32,071 nucleotides of DNA, taken from NCBI GenBank assembly GCA_016176415.1, contig JACOXH010000002.1:1-32071 (forward strand). Reading direction: 5' to 3'. The notes below the pieces were generated by a model that saw only the letters and a list, made by a program, of their open reading frames with translations, was not told the origin of the DNA and made no database searches. The stretch comes from Candidatus Daviesbacteria bacterium (GTDB lineage Bacteria > Patescibacteriota > Microgenomatia > Daviesbacterales > UBA10151). The translations under genes were made by a program, and so were the position numbers. Shown here one piece after another: positions 21,518-29,715 of the stretch. Every line of letters starts with the position of its first letter. Position 1 is the stretch's first letter.

Positions 21518-22659
21518 AACAATTTGTTCCGGCCAGAATACGGATTCAAAAAGATGTAATTATCCGCGTAGTCAGGGTTTTAAAAGGAAGAGGCTCTGTT
21601 AATGTAAGGGTGGGTCAGCAGGTCAGCCCTGAAGAAATAATCGGCACCGGTACAACAATGGCAGGATTCAGGACTTTAAATGTGGCAACGCTGCTGGGTA
21701 TTTCAGCAAAAGATATTCAAAAATATTTAAAAATTAAACTGGGGCAAAAAATATACAAAGGAGAATTGATTGCTTATAAAAGATCAGGGTTTTTATCAGG
21801 AGAAAAAGTAGTTACGTCTCCCGCGGACGGAGTGGCGGATTTTTTAAATGAAAAAAGCGGAGAATTAAAGATCAGCTTTCTGCCAAAAAAGAATGATTTG
21901 CCTGCCGGTGTTTACGGGATTGTTGAAAAAGCAGATTACCAGCGGGGACAGGTTATTATCCGGGCACAAGCCAGCCGCATTCACGGGGTATTGGGTTCAG
22001 GAAGGCCGAGGGACGGAATTTTAAAATTTTTAAGCAGAAAAGACGAGCTGATAAACAAGGACAGGATCAGGCCTGAATATGACGGACAGGTGTTGGTCGG
22101 AGGCAGTTTGTTTTTTAAAGATGCTATTTCTTCCTGTATTTCTTCAGGAGTAAGCGGGATTATTACCGGTGGAATAAATGCAGAGGATTTTAGAGGGATG
22201 ATAGGAGGGAGGTTGGTTTTTCCTCAAAAAATTGAATGTGACGTAGGTATTTCTGTTGTAGTTTGTGAAGGATTCGGATCGGTGGCGACGGGGGATGATA
22301 TTTTTGAAACCCTCCAGCAATATGAAGGTAAATTTGTATTCCTGGACGGTAATAATGCTTTAGTTAATTTGCCGTCTTTTTCTTCATCAAGTTTAATTAA
22401 AGTAAAAAATACTCAACTTCCGGAGTTCCAAAACCTACCGGCAGATAATTTCGAAAGATCAAAAAATTTGACAGAACTTCAACAAGGAATGAAAGTGAGG
22501 GTAGTAGGTAATGCATATTTTGGAGAACAGGGAAAGTTGGTGGCTTTGGATAACACACCTACTCTTTTGCCCTCAGGTGTCAAGGCTTCTCTTGCTACAA
22601 TTGAAACTTCACGGAGAAAACTTCAGGTACCGGTTGCCAACCTAGAAGTAATAGTGTAA
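21514..22659 (+). CDS. Protein of unknown function with barrel-sandwich and KOW-like parts
   Basis: 381 residues from the TTG at 21514, with GGGGAG seven bases upstream; the stop of the previous gene overlaps it (TTGA). About 20-130 suggests a biotinyl/lipoyl-like barrel-sandwich (GQKIYKGELIAYKRSGFLSG, VVTSPADGVADFL). The centre has VSGIITGGINAEDFRGMIGG. The last 60 residues resemble a KOW/SH3-like barrel (QGMKVRVVGNAYFGEQGKLV ... KLQVPVANLEVIV). No membrane helix. The pair with the previous gene may form one complex; the function is not known to me. Confidence 0.6.
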   Translation: MKQFVPARIRIQKDVIIRVVRVLKGRGSVNVRVGQQVSPEEIIGTGTTMAGFRTLNVATLLGISAKDIQKYLKIKLGQKIYKGELIAYKRSGFLSGEKVVTSPADGVADFLNEKSGELKISFLPKKNDLPAGVYGIVEKADYQRGQVIIRAQASRIHGVLGSGRPRDGILKFLSRKDELINKDRIRPEYDGQVLVGGSLFFKDAISSCISSGVSGIITGGINAEDFRGMIGGRLVFPQKIECDVGISVVVCEGFGSVATGDDIFETLQQYEGKFVFLDGNNALVNLPSFSSSSLIKVKNTQLPEFQNLPADNFERSKNLTELQQGMKVRVVGNAYFGEQGKLVALDNTPTLLPSGVKASLATIETSRRKLQVPVANLEVIV

Positions 22660-22662
22660 AGT
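22634..22662 (+). promoter_or_regulatory. ctp protease promoter, leaderless
   Basis: TTGCCA (22634-22639), 17 bases, TAAAGT (22657-22662), eight bases to the ATG at 22671. The -10 box begins with the stop codon of the previous gene. Confidence 0.6.
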
Positions 22663-22670
22663 TTACCATC

Positions 22671-23918
22671 ATGCGTGACTTCTTTAAAAACTTCAATGCA
22701 AAGATTATTTTAATGGTTTTACTGGCGTTTCTTTTAGGCTGGCAGTTGGGCCACCGTGATATACAACTTAAGCTTGCAGGCTACAGACCGACAGTTTCCG
22801 TAATTAATAAAGAACCGCCTGAAAATATAAATATAGATTTTAAATTATTTTGGGATACATGGGAGTTGGTTTCCAGGTCGTATTTGGATAAAAGAGCAAT
22901 TAATCCCAATAAGTTATTCTACGGAGCCATTTCCGGCATGGTTGCAGCACTGGGCGATCCTTATACGGTGTTTTTACCTCCTGAGCAGCAAAAGTTTTCC
23001 AAGGAAGAACTTAACGGGTCTTTTGAAGGCGTGGGAATACAGTTAGGTTTTAATAAAGAAAAAAGATTAGTGGTGGTTGCTCCGCTTTCAGGCACGCCTG
23101 CGCAAAAGGCCGGTCTTTTGGCCAGTGATCAAATTGTCAAAATTGGAGACAAAGATACTACCAATATCACACTGCCTGAAGCGGTAAGTTTGATCCGTGG
23201 AGCAAGAGGAACACAAGTTACACTGACTATTTTCAGGGAAGGAGATACGGATACGAAAGAAGTAACTTTAACAAGGGATACTATTATTGTCAGAAGTGTT
23301 GAAGTTGAATACAAAAATACCCAGTCAGGCAAAAAAGTGGCAGTAGTAAAGTTATCACGGTTTGGAGAAAGAACGCAGGATGAGTGGAATGAGGTGGTAA
23401 ATGAGCTGCTTGCAGCAAATTCTGATGCTGTAGTTTTGGATGTAAGAAATAATCCCGGAGGATTTTTGGAAGGGGCTGTATTTGTGGGTTCGGAATTTTT
23501 GGAAGGAGGAGATGTGGTTTTACAGGAAAACAGCGAAGGGGAACAAATTGCTTTTAAGGTAAATAGAATTGGGAAATTGACCAAAATACCAATGAATGTT
23601 TTAATTAATAAAGGGTCAGCTTCTGCTTCTGAAATTGTAGCAGGAGCATTACAGGACAGAGGAAGAGCAAAATTGATTGGTGAAAAATCATTTGGCAAGG
23701 GTACTATTCAGGAAGCGCAGGATTTGGAAGAGGGAACAGGAATACACATTACTGTGGCAAAGTGGTTAACACCAAACGGAAGATGGGTTAATGAAATACA
23801 GGGTTTGGATCCTGATGTAAAAGTAGAAGCAGATAAGGCAAGCTTGCCTTCTGATGAAGGTAGAGAGGATCAGAGTAAGGATCCACAGTTGGAAAAAGCT
23901 ATAGAATTGTTTAATTAA
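22671..23918 (+). CDS. ctpA: Carboxy-terminal processing protease, S41 family
   Basis: 415 residues. An N-terminal anchor (IILMVLLAFLLGWQLG), a helical lead domain, and a PDZ domain at about 115-200 (GSFEGVGIQLGFNKEKRLVV, PAQKAGLLASDQIVKIG). The S41 core has NKGSASASEIVAGALQDRGR with the catalytic Ser and GEKSFGKGTIQE with the catalytic Lys, spaced as in the family. It should cleave C-termini of envelope proteins outside the membrane. A charged, disordered tail ends the protein. It lies 34 bases before an HtrA-type protease, so the two may share envelope quality control. Confidence 0.9.
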   Translation: MRDFFKNFNAKIILMVLLAFLLGWQLGHRDIQLKLAGYRPTVSVINKEPPENINIDFKLFWDTWELVSRSYLDKRAINPNKLFYGAISGMVAALGDPYTVFLPPEQQKFSKEELNGSFEGVGIQLGFNKEKRLVVVAPLSGTPAQKAGLLASDQIVKIGDKDTTNITLPEAVSLIRGARGTQVTLTIFREGDTDTKEVTLTRDTIIVRSVEVEYKNTQSGKKVAVVKLSRFGERTQDEWNEVVNELLAANSDAVVLDVRNNPGGFLEGAVFVGSEFLEGGDVVLQENSEGEQIAFKVNRIGKLTKIPMNVLINKGSASASEIVAGALQDRGRAKLIGEKSFGKGTIQEAQDLEEGTGIHITVAKWLTPNGRWVNEIQGLDPDVKVEADKASLPSDEGREDQSKDPQLEKAIELFN

Positions 23919-23952
23919 AGATTTTAATAACAGTAAAAGCCCAAAACAAAAA

Positions 23953-25077
23953 ATGGATTACTCAAAACTACCAAAGCTTAACTTAAAAGCCATGGCTGCA
24001 GCTATAGCGCTGGGGATTATAGTGGCTGTAGCGCTTTATCAGGCGCAAATCAGAGGTTTGATTCCTTCAGGTTTAAGTCAAAGACTACCTCAACCAGGTA
24101 TTTCTGAAACAAGGACTATTGTTTCTGAAGAAAATGCAGTAACTGCCGCTGTTGAAAAAACTTCACCAGGCGTTGTAGCAATAGGAGCCACACAGAGAGT
24201 GTTTAACCCTTTTGATCCTTTTTCCCTGCCACGCAGTCAAAGCAGCACTGTGGGAACAGGCTTTGTTGTGTCAAAAAAAGGAGTAATTGTTACTAATAAA
24301 CACGTAGTATCAGAAACAAATACCCGTTATACAGTGGTGACCAGAGACGGGAAAAAGTTTGAAATCCGTAAAATCTACCGTGATCCTATTTTAGATCTGG
24401 CAGTGGTGCAGGTTGATGGTGAAGATATGCAGACTTTGGAGCTGGGGGATTCTTCCAAAATAAAGGTAGGACAAACTGTTATTGCTATTGGAAATGCTTT
24501 GGGCAGATTCACCAATACTGTGACTACAGGAGTAGTATCGGGATTGGGTAGAAGGGTGGTGGCAGGAGACCCGTTTACAGGGGCAGAAACTTTAGATGAT
24601 TTGATTCAAACAGATGCTGCCATCAATCCCGGCAACTCAGGAGGCCCGCTTTTAAACTCTGCAGGACAGGTCATCGGTGTTAATGTAGCTACCACAGAAG
24701 GCGCTCAAAATATTGGTTTTGCAGTGCCGATTAATTCTGTTAAAAAAATTGTTGAGGAATTTGTACAAACAGGTTCAGTATCAAGACCATTTTTGGGAAT
24801 CAGGTACAGGTTTATTTCCAAAGACGTGGCTATTTTAAATGAAGTGCCTCAGGGAGCATTTATTCAGGAAGTGGTTATAGGCTCTTCAGCTGATAAAGCA
24901 GGAATAAAAGAAGGAGACATTATTACTAAAATGGATAATCAGGAAGTGGACAGTGAAGGGAAAATTTCTCAAACAATAGCAGGTAAAAGTATGGGAGACA
25001 GTTTGAATTTAACTGTCTGGAATGACGGCAAAGAAAGATCAATAAAAGCTACTTTGCAGGAGGCTCCAAGTCAATAA
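23953..25077 (+). CDS. htrA: HtrA/DegP-type serine protease with one PDZ domain
   Basis: 374 residues. Residues 12-32 are a transmembrane anchor (AMAAAIALGIIVAVALYQAQ). The catalytic triad of the trypsin-like domain is visible: His in VIVTNKHVV, Asp in DPILDLAVVQVD, Ser in AINPGNSGGPLLN. One PDZ domain occupies about 275-370 (FLGIRYRFISKDVAILNEVP, SADKAGIKEGDIITKMDNQE). Family members degrade or refold damaged envelope proteins. The layout anchor-protease-single PDZ matches HtrA rather than two-PDZ DegP. It follows the S41 protease. Confidence 0.9.
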   Translation: MDYSKLPKLNLKAMAAAIALGIIVAVALYQAQIRGLIPSGLSQRLPQPGISETRTIVSEENAVTAAVEKTSPGVVAIGATQRVFNPFDPFSLPRSQSSTVGTGFVVSKKGVIVTNKHVVSETNTRYTVVTRDGKKFEIRKIYRDPILDLAVVQVDGEDMQTLELGDSSKIKVGQTVIAIGNALGRFTNTVTTGVVSGLGRRVVAGDPFTGAETLDDLIQTDAAINPGNSGGPLLNSAGQVIGVNVATTEGAQNIGFAVPINSVKKIVEEFVQTGSVSRPFLGIRYRFISKDVAILNEVPQGAFIQEVVIGSSADKAGIKEGDIITKMDNQEVDSEGKISQTIAGKSMGDSLNLTVWNDGKERSIKATLQEAPSQ

Positions 25078-25146
25078 CGAATATGAATAAACAAGAACTT
25101 GAGAATGCAAGGATGTGTCCATACAAATTGGAACCTCGAGTACGGG

Positions 25147-25887
25147 TCAGTGATGAATTAAGAGGATCCGCTGCAGGTGAGCCAAATCCTTTTTTACCTC
25201 AATCAGAGCCATTGGAAAAAATTTTTGGGTCTCGTTTAGAGCAAGTTTGCCGTGAGTATAATCAATCTCCCCAATAATTAACCTGGGGTGCCAACCTAAG
25301 GTCACCCCTAGGGTGGAAACTTGATGGAATAATTTTCTGTAGAGTTTGAAACCATCTTCTCCGCCATCCAAAGCAATATGGGGTTCAAAATCTTTGACAG
25401 AGGAGTCAAGATAAGGAATCCGGGCAGTTGGAATATAAGGCAAATTTGTGACTATGATAAGATTGTCATCCTGAGTGATTAGCGAAGGATCCCCCACATA
25501 TGTGGGTCTGACATTCGTCAGAGATTCTTCACTTCGTTCAGAATGACAAAAAGCTGAGAGCAAATCGCTTTGGGTAAAACGAATTTTATCCTCAACCCCA
25601 TGCAATTTTGCGTTTTGTCTTGCAATTTTTAAGGCTTTTGAAGAAACATCTGTAGCAATAATTTTTACGTTGTAACCCCCGAGGTTGCAAGCTAAAGATA
25701 CAGCAATGTTGCCTGCTCCCGTTCCTATATCCAAAATAATATCCTCATCTTTGATATTCTTTAATACCTCATCTACCAGTAATTCTGTTTCTGGTCTGGG
25801 AATCAAAACATCAGGGGTAACTTTAAATTTGAGTTTGTAGAATTCGACCCAGCCTTTAGAGTATTGAGACGGCCTTGACGATGTCAT
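25147..25887 (-). CDS. prmC: Release factor glutamine methyltransferase PrmC with repeat insertions
   Basis: 246 residues. PrmC methylates the Gln of the GGQ motif in release factors; prfA lies directly upstream and overlaps it by 32 bases. [15 protein letters not shown] is the family's N-terminal signature; [16 protein letters not shown] binds SAM; the substrate motif reads NLPY instead of NPPY. Two palindromic repeats are built into the gene: 29 residues ([20 protein letters not shown] and on) just before the NLPY strand, and a GC-rich one encoding [11 protein letters not shown]. The N-terminal helical domain of full PrmC is shortened. Function is probably kept since the frame is intact. 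Confidence 0.85.
   Translation of the reverse strand: MTSSRPSQYSKGWVEFYKLKFKVTPDVLIPRPETELLVDEVLKNIKDEDIILDIGTGAGNIAVSLACNLGGYNVKIIATDVSSKALKIARQNAKLHGVEDKIRFTQSDLLSAFCHSERSEESLTNVRPTYVGDPSLITQDDNLIIVTNLPYIPTARIPYLDSSVKDFEPHIALDGGEDGFKLYRKLFHQVSTLGVTLGWHPRLIIGEIDYTHGKLALNETQKFFPMALIEVKKDLAHLQRILLIHH
25281..25316 (-). repeat. GC-rich palindrome within prmC
   Basis: GGGGTG (25285-25290) and CACCCC (25303-25308) flank the palindrome ACCTAAGGT. The stretch is far richer in G and C than the surrounding gene and encodes [10 protein letters not shown]. It looks like an inserted short repeat. Confidence 0.45.
25463..25549. repeat. RSEES-type MITE-like repeat inserted in prmC
   Basis: 87 bp, exactly 29 codons. 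It has inverted ends TTGTCATCCTGA and TCAGAATGACAA and internal hairpins (CCCACATATGTGGG and TCTGACATTCGTCAGA). The minus strand encodes the familiar CHSERSEES peptide. The reading frame of prmC is preserved. Confidence 0.8.
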
Positions 25888-26788
25888 CCAAATCTCCCTC
25901 CATAATCCTGTCTAAATTGTGCCAGGATTTACCAATTCTGTGATCTGTTACCCTGTTTTGAGGAAAATTATAAGTTCTGATTTTTTCTGATCTTTCACCC
26001 GTGCCAACTTGTGCAGATCTTTGGGTATCTATATTACCTGTACTTTTTTGCTGTTCAAGTTCCCATAATTTCGATCTTAACAGGTTCATGGCATTTTCCC
26101 TGTTTTGCAGTTGCGACCTTTCTGTCTGACAGGTAACAACAATTCCTGTGGGGGTATGTTTTAACCTTACTGCTGTGGAGACTTTATTTACATTTTGTCC
26201 TCCTGCTCCACCTGATCTGAACGCTTCAAACTCTATATCTGCAGGGTTTACAACTACTTGCGTAGCAGTAACTTGTGGTAAAACTGCCACAGTAGCAGTT
26301 GAGGTGTGAATTCTGCCGGAAGATTCTGTTGTGGGGACCCTTTGTACTCTGTGAACACCTGATTCGTATTTGAATGCATTGTAAGTTTCTTTACCGGTGA
26401 TTTTGAGGACAACTTCTTTAATTTGTCCTAATTTCCCTTCAGAACGGTCCAGCTCTTCAATACGCCATTTATTATTTTGGGCAAACCGTGAATACATACG
26501 CATCAAGTCTCCTGCAAAAATACCTGCCTCATCTCCTCCTGCAGCAGATCTTATTTCTAAAATAGCTATGTTAGAATTGATGCCTGCTTCATTGCTCACC
26601 TCGGGGGAGTCAAAGCCCACCCCCGAGGTGTCTTGCATTGCTGCTTCTAACTCTTTTTTTTGCTGTTCCAGTTCTTTAATTTCCTCTGCAGCCAGTTGAG
26701 CCATTTCAGGATCAGAAAGTAATACTTTTACTTCCTCAATTCTTTTGTTTATTTGATCAATTTGTTCTTTTAGATAGTTTGTATTCAT
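25856..26788 (-). CDS. prfA: Peptide chain release factor 1
   Basis: 310 residues, shorter than the usual ~355 because of a reduced N-terminal domain (coiled coil at 1-52). [20 protein letters not shown] holds the PxT stop-codon motif typical of RF1 rather than the SPF of RF2. [20 protein letters not shown] is the GGQ peptidyl-hydrolase loop. It reads UAA and UAG; TGA stops elsewhere in the window imply RF2 in the genome. Its linker before [14 protein letters not shown] contains an in-frame palindrome. Overlaps prmC, its modifying enzyme. Confidence 0.95.
   Translation of the reverse strand: MNTNYLKEQIDQINKRIEEVKVLLSDPEMAQLAAEEIKELEQQKKELEAAMQDTSGVGFDSPEVSNEAGINSNIAILEIRSAAGGDEAGIFAGDLMRMYSRFAQNNKWRIEELDRSEGKLGQIKEVVLKITGKETYNAFKYESGVHRVQRVPTTESSGRIHTSTATVAVLPQVTATQVVVNPADIEFEAFRSGGAGGQNVNKVSTAVRLKHTPTGIVVTCQTERSQLQNRENAMNLLRSKLWELEQQKSTGNIDTQRSAQVGTGERSEKIRTYNFPQNRVTDHRIGKSWHNLDRIMEGDLDDIVKAVSIL
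26597..26630. repeat. Perfect 11-bp inverted repeat inside prfA
   Basis: CACCTCGGGGG (26597-26607) and CCCCCGAGGTG (26620-26630) are exact complements around a 12-base loop. They encode [13 protein letters not shown] in a linker of RF1. Related in core to the CACCTCCGGTG repeat in rpsR. Confidence 0.65.
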
Positions 26789-26830
26789 AAGAAAATCTTG
26801 TGAGCTAATCGCTCTTAGAGTTATTATACC

Positions 26831-26899
26831 TTGTCATTCTGAGCGAAGCGAAGAATCTGATTTAAATAGATCCTCCGGCCAGTCGCCTCAGGATGACAG
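26831..26899. repeat. RSEES-type MITE-like repeat, intergenic copy
   Basis: TTGTCATTCTGAGCGAAGCG at the left and CCTCAGGATGACAG at the right form the inverted ends of a ~69 bp unit between prfA and rpmE. Same family as the copies in prmC and ychF. The rest of the 122-base gap shows a TATAAT (minus strand) that may serve prfA. Confidence 0.75.
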
Positions 26900-26910
26900 T
26901 GGGGAGTAAG

Positions 26911-27237
26911 CTAACTTGGGATTTGTTTGCGGGCTTGCATAAGCAAGTCTTTGAGGCTTGGTCTGTCTTTTTTCTTATTTTCTACTTTGGATTTTCTGGC
27001 TTCCAGAATTTTCTTTCTTTCCTCCTGTTTAGTTTTTGAAGTTTCAGTTTTCTTTATGAACCTGTCAACCTGGCCTAAAGTGTCAATAAACTTTTGCTGC
27101 CCGGTAAAAAAGGGATGGCATTTGCTGCAGATTTCCACGCGGATTGCCGGCAGAGTAGAGCCGGTTGTAAAAGTATTGCCGCAAGCACAGGTAATTGTTG
27201 CTTCAGCGTGCCAGGCAGGTTGAATATTAGCTTTCAT
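26911..27237 (-). CDS. rpmE: 50S ribosomal protein L31, extended
   Basis: 108 residues against ~70 typical. The L31 core is 1-60: [20 protein letters not shown], then [20 protein letters not shown] and GQVDRFIKK. CxC and CxxC pairs make it the zinc-binding form. A Lys/Glu-rich helical C-terminal extension of about 45 residues follows. The leaderless promoter directly before the ATG confirms the start. Confidence 0.95.
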   Translation of the reverse strand: MKANIQPAWHAEATITCACGNTFTTGSTLPAIRVEICSKCHPFFTGQQKFIDTLGQVDRFIKKTETSKTKQEERKKILEARKSKVENKKKDRPSLKDLLMQARKQIPS

Positions 27238-27245
27238 AGGTTGAT

Positions 27246-27274
27246 ATTATACTCTATGTGCTTTGTGATGTCTA
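27246..27274 (-). promoter_or_regulatory. rpmE promoter, leaderless
   Basis: Minus strand: TAGACA (27269-27274), 17 bases, TATAAT (27246-27251), eight bases to the ATG at 27237. It overlaps the last codons of the EamA gene. Confidence 0.7.
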
Positions 27275-28185
27275 TGGTGGGCCTCTTTGGCCAGAGTGCC
27301 TAAATATGCACCGATTGCAATCAAAACTCCTCCCAATATAAAAGAATTGGAAAGCCTTTCTCCTAAAATAAATACAGCTAAAGCTGTTGCTACAAAAGGT
27401 TCAATGTATTGAAAAAGGTCTGCTACAGCGATTGAGGTTTTGGAAAGTCCCCATTCAAAAAGAAAGTAAGCAGAAATTGAAGATAAAAGAATCATAAATG
27501 CAGTACCCAATAAACCTAAAATCGTCACACCGCTGATCCAGTCAGGGTTTTTGATATATTCTACAGAAGCGGGAATAAAAAAAGTTATTGTTCCTATCAT
27601 GAAAGCAATAGCGGTAACTACCAAAGTAGGGTATTTATTTAGCAGTTTTTTGGAGATTACAGCGCCAAATACCCAAGAAGTTGCTGCCAGGATGATTAAA
27701 AGGTTTCCTGTCATTACAGTAGGAGAAAAACCCCCTGTGAATAGACGGGGCAGCCCCACAATAATTAAAGCTCCTGCAAGGCCCAGGGCAATCCCAAAAA
27801 GATTGATAATATAAACTTTTTCTTTTAAAAACCACCAGCCCAAAAGTACTGACAACATTGGAATGATTAAAGTTAAAACAGCAGCATCTGCAGCCGCAGT
27901 TCTTTTAATTCCTTCAAAGAAAAAAGTAATGTTTAAAGTAATAATCAAAATACCTATAGCAATTAACTTGGGTAAATCTTTTTTGTCAATCTTAACTTTT
28001 TTGGTTTGGGCAATAAAAAATGGTGCAAGCAGCAGCGAGGCAAAGGCGAATCTTAAAAAAGCCAGGCTCATGGGAGGGATTTCCTCCAAAGTTACCTTGG
28101 CTACTACAAAATTAATACCCCAAATAAGGTGGGCTAAAATAAGGGCAATATAAGGAATTGGTTTTTTAAAAACTTGTGAGGACAC
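27247..28185 (-). CDS. EamA/DMT-family transporter
   Basis: 312 residues with ten predicted transmembrane helices in two five-helix EamA repeats (first from IPYIALILAHLIWGINFVVA, second from LLIILAATSWVFGAVISKKL). ANLIWGxNFVVAK-like and PxxLAFLRF motifs at the start match the family. These carriers export or import small metabolites such as amino acids; the substrate cannot be told. A His-rich basic tail (HHRHHKAHRV) ends the protein. It starts at a GTG with TATATT eight bases upstream. Confidence 0.85.
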   Translation of the reverse strand: MSSQVFKKPIPYIALILAHLIWGINFVVAKVTLEEIPPMSLAFLRFAFASLLLAPFFIAQTKKVKIDKKDLPKLIAIGILIITLNITFFFEGIKRTAAADAAVLTLIIPMLSVLLGWWFLKEKVYIINLFGIALGLAGALIIVGLPRLFTGGFSPTVMTGNLLIILAATSWVFGAVISKKLLNKYPTLVVTAIAFMIGTITFFIPASVEYIKNPDWISGVTILGLLGTAFMILLSSISAYFLFEWGLSKTSIAVADLFQYIEPFVATALAVFILGERLSNSFILGGVLIAIGAYLGTLAKEAHHRHHKAHRV

Positions 28186-28203
28186 AATATAAGAATATAG
28201 AAT

Positions 28204-29127
28204 CTACTCTTCTGAATCAAGTTCAGTTAGTGTTTGAATCAGGCGGTCAAGCCCAAAAGAAAAGCCAACTGCCGCGATATCTTTTTTGGCAAAAGAACCA
28301 ATTAAATTATCATACCTGCCTCCGCCTCCGACAGATAATGAAGCAGGGTCTTTATCAATTTTCAGTTCAAAAATAGCCCCTGTGTAATAATCAAGGCCGC
28401 GGGCTAAAGTTGGATCAAATTTAAAATCAGACCCTTCTTTTAAGTTATACTCTGTTTCTAAGATTTTAAAAATTTGCTGCAAGGAATCAGTCGGTTTTAA
28501 GCCTTTTATTTTAGCAACTGATTCCTTCGCCTGATTTTCAGACATTCCTCCTGTAATCAGTTCTTCGGTTACTCCCTCCTCACCAATTTTATTTATTTTA
28601 TCTATGGCTCTGATAACTACAGCAGGTAAATCCTTAAAATTAGTTCTGTCATTTAAAAGCATAAAGGCTTCTGAAAATTCCAGTTTTCGCATACACCGGA
28701 TAACTACTGCTATGACTTTAGCATCCTCACCCGGATCATTTGACCCAACAGTATCAAGATCAAATTGGGTAAATTCTCTGTACCTGCCTCTTTGCGGATT
28801 TTCCCCTCTGAAAACTTGGCCGATTTGGTAACGTCTGAATGGGGCAGGGGGATTATATGTTGCAACATACCTAGCCAAAGGCACCGTTAGGTCGTAACGC
28901 AAAGCAAGATTTCTGCCGCCCCTGTCCGTGAATTCATAGATTAATTTTTCTTCTTCACCATATTTACCTTTTAATGTGTCTGCAAATTCAATAGTAGGTG
29001 TTTCGATAGGTTCAAAATCATATTCCTCCAGCGTGCCTGCAATAGTATTTATTGCTTCACGTCTTTTTTTGGCAAGTTCAGGTTTAATATCCCTAAACCC
29101 TTTTGGTGTCGGCGGTGCTATATTCAT
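28204..29127 (-). CDS. hisS: Histidyl-tRNA synthetase lacking the anticodon-binding domain
   Basis: 307 residues against ~420. The class II catalytic core is complete: motif 1 region (PPTPKGFRDIKPEL), motif 2 YQIGQVFRGENPQRGRYREF, the His-specific FDPTLARGLDYYTGAIFE with the catalytic Arg, and motif 3 GFSFGLDRLI. The protein stops ten residues later (TLTELDSEE), where the ~95-residue anticodon-binding domain should begin. The next gene starts 18 bases on, so no fragment remains. HisZ, the HisG partner, also lacks that domain, but the intact ARGLDYYTG motif favours an active synthetase. TACTAT lies six bases before the ATG. Confidence 0.85.
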   Translation of the reverse strand: MNIAPPTPKGFRDIKPELAKKRREAINTIAGTLEEYDFEPIETPTIEFADTLKGKYGEEEKLIYEFTDRGGRNLALRYDLTVPLARYVATYNPPAPFRRYQIGQVFRGENPQRGRYREFTQFDLDTVGSNDPGEDAKVIAVVIRCMRKLEFSEAFMLLNDRTNFKDLPAVVIRAIDKINKIGEEGVTEELITGGMSENQAKESVAKIKGLKPTDSLQQIFKILETEYNLKEGSDFKFDPTLARGLDYYTGAIFELKIDKDPASLSVGGGGRYDNLIGSFAKKDIAAVGFSFGLDRLIQTLTELDSEE

Positions 29128-29182
29128 ACTTTTATAGTAACAACAAAAAAGAGAGCTGTCAATAAGGCTATAGGATATTAAA

Positions 29183-29536
29183 CTAAAAGCCCTGTATTCT
29201 GATGTGAAGTCGATTCAATCCCATCCCGAATGCTGTTTGTTCAAAGCTTCTTCCTTCTTTTTGAGTAACCCGCACAACTTTTTTAATTGGCGCACTGGTT
29301 ACTGCAGCTTCTCTTAAGTTTCCATTAACGGGTTGTCCCTGCAGATCTTCCAGCATTAAATTTTTACTTCTGAATACTATTCTGATAACAGTACCTGCGC
29401 GTAGTCCAGTCATTCTGGCTACTTCAGAAACTACCAGATGAGGGAGTTCAAGACCTGCCTTTTGCCAAGGCTCGATAGTTTCTTTAACAGCAGTTGTAAC
29501 TGCTTCTTGAGGCGTAAACCCGTTTTCTCTAAACAT
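29183..29536 (-). CDS. Unrecognised small protein
   Basis: 117 residues. A helical start (FTPQEAVTTAVKETIEPWQK), then VVSEVARMTGLRAGTVIRIV, which could be a short HTH-like unit, and a basic strand-rich end (IKKVVRVTQKEGRSFEQTAF, GLNRLHIRIQGF). Base use is like the neighbours. It lies 55 bases upstream of hisS on the same strand. I cannot assign a family. Confidence 0.55.
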   Translation of the reverse strand: MFRENGFTPQEAVTTAVKETIEPWQKAGLELPHLVVSEVARMTGLRAGTVIRIVFRSKNLMLEDLQGQPVNGNLREAAVTSAPIKKVVRVTQKEGRSFEQTAFGMGLNRLHIRIQGF

Positions 29537-29715
29537 TTTGTTTAGGCAGGCATTTAATTAACTATATCAGTTAAAAGAATTCTGTCAATATTTAAATATA
29601 CAGGTTTCTTACTACGAAATGGCAAGATTCTCTTACCATTATCTTGCTTCAATTTAATTGGTTTTTAGCACAGTAAGACTATAGTGGGCAGGTAAAGTGA
29701 GGAGGTGATAAATTT
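29537..29715 (+). promoter_or_regulatory. Intergenic region with promoter and strong ribosome site
   Basis: TTGGTT (29658), 16 bases, TATAGT (29680) form a plausible plus-strand promoter, followed by GAGGAGGTGA (29700) nine bases before the ATG at 29716. Unlike most genes here, this one has a leader and a near-perfect Shine-Dalgarno. The rest of the gap shows nothing clear. Confidence 0.5.

Noticed and set aside
23129-23698. Minus-strand 189-residue ORF inside the S41 protease gene
   Set aside because: Ser/Thr/Pro-rich shadow frame; the plus strand encodes a protease with intact catalytic motifs.
25083-25277. Plus-strand 64-residue ORF after htrA
   Set aside because: Two thirds of it lie antisense to the end of prmC, which is certain; no ribosome site or promoter-to-start spacing supports it.
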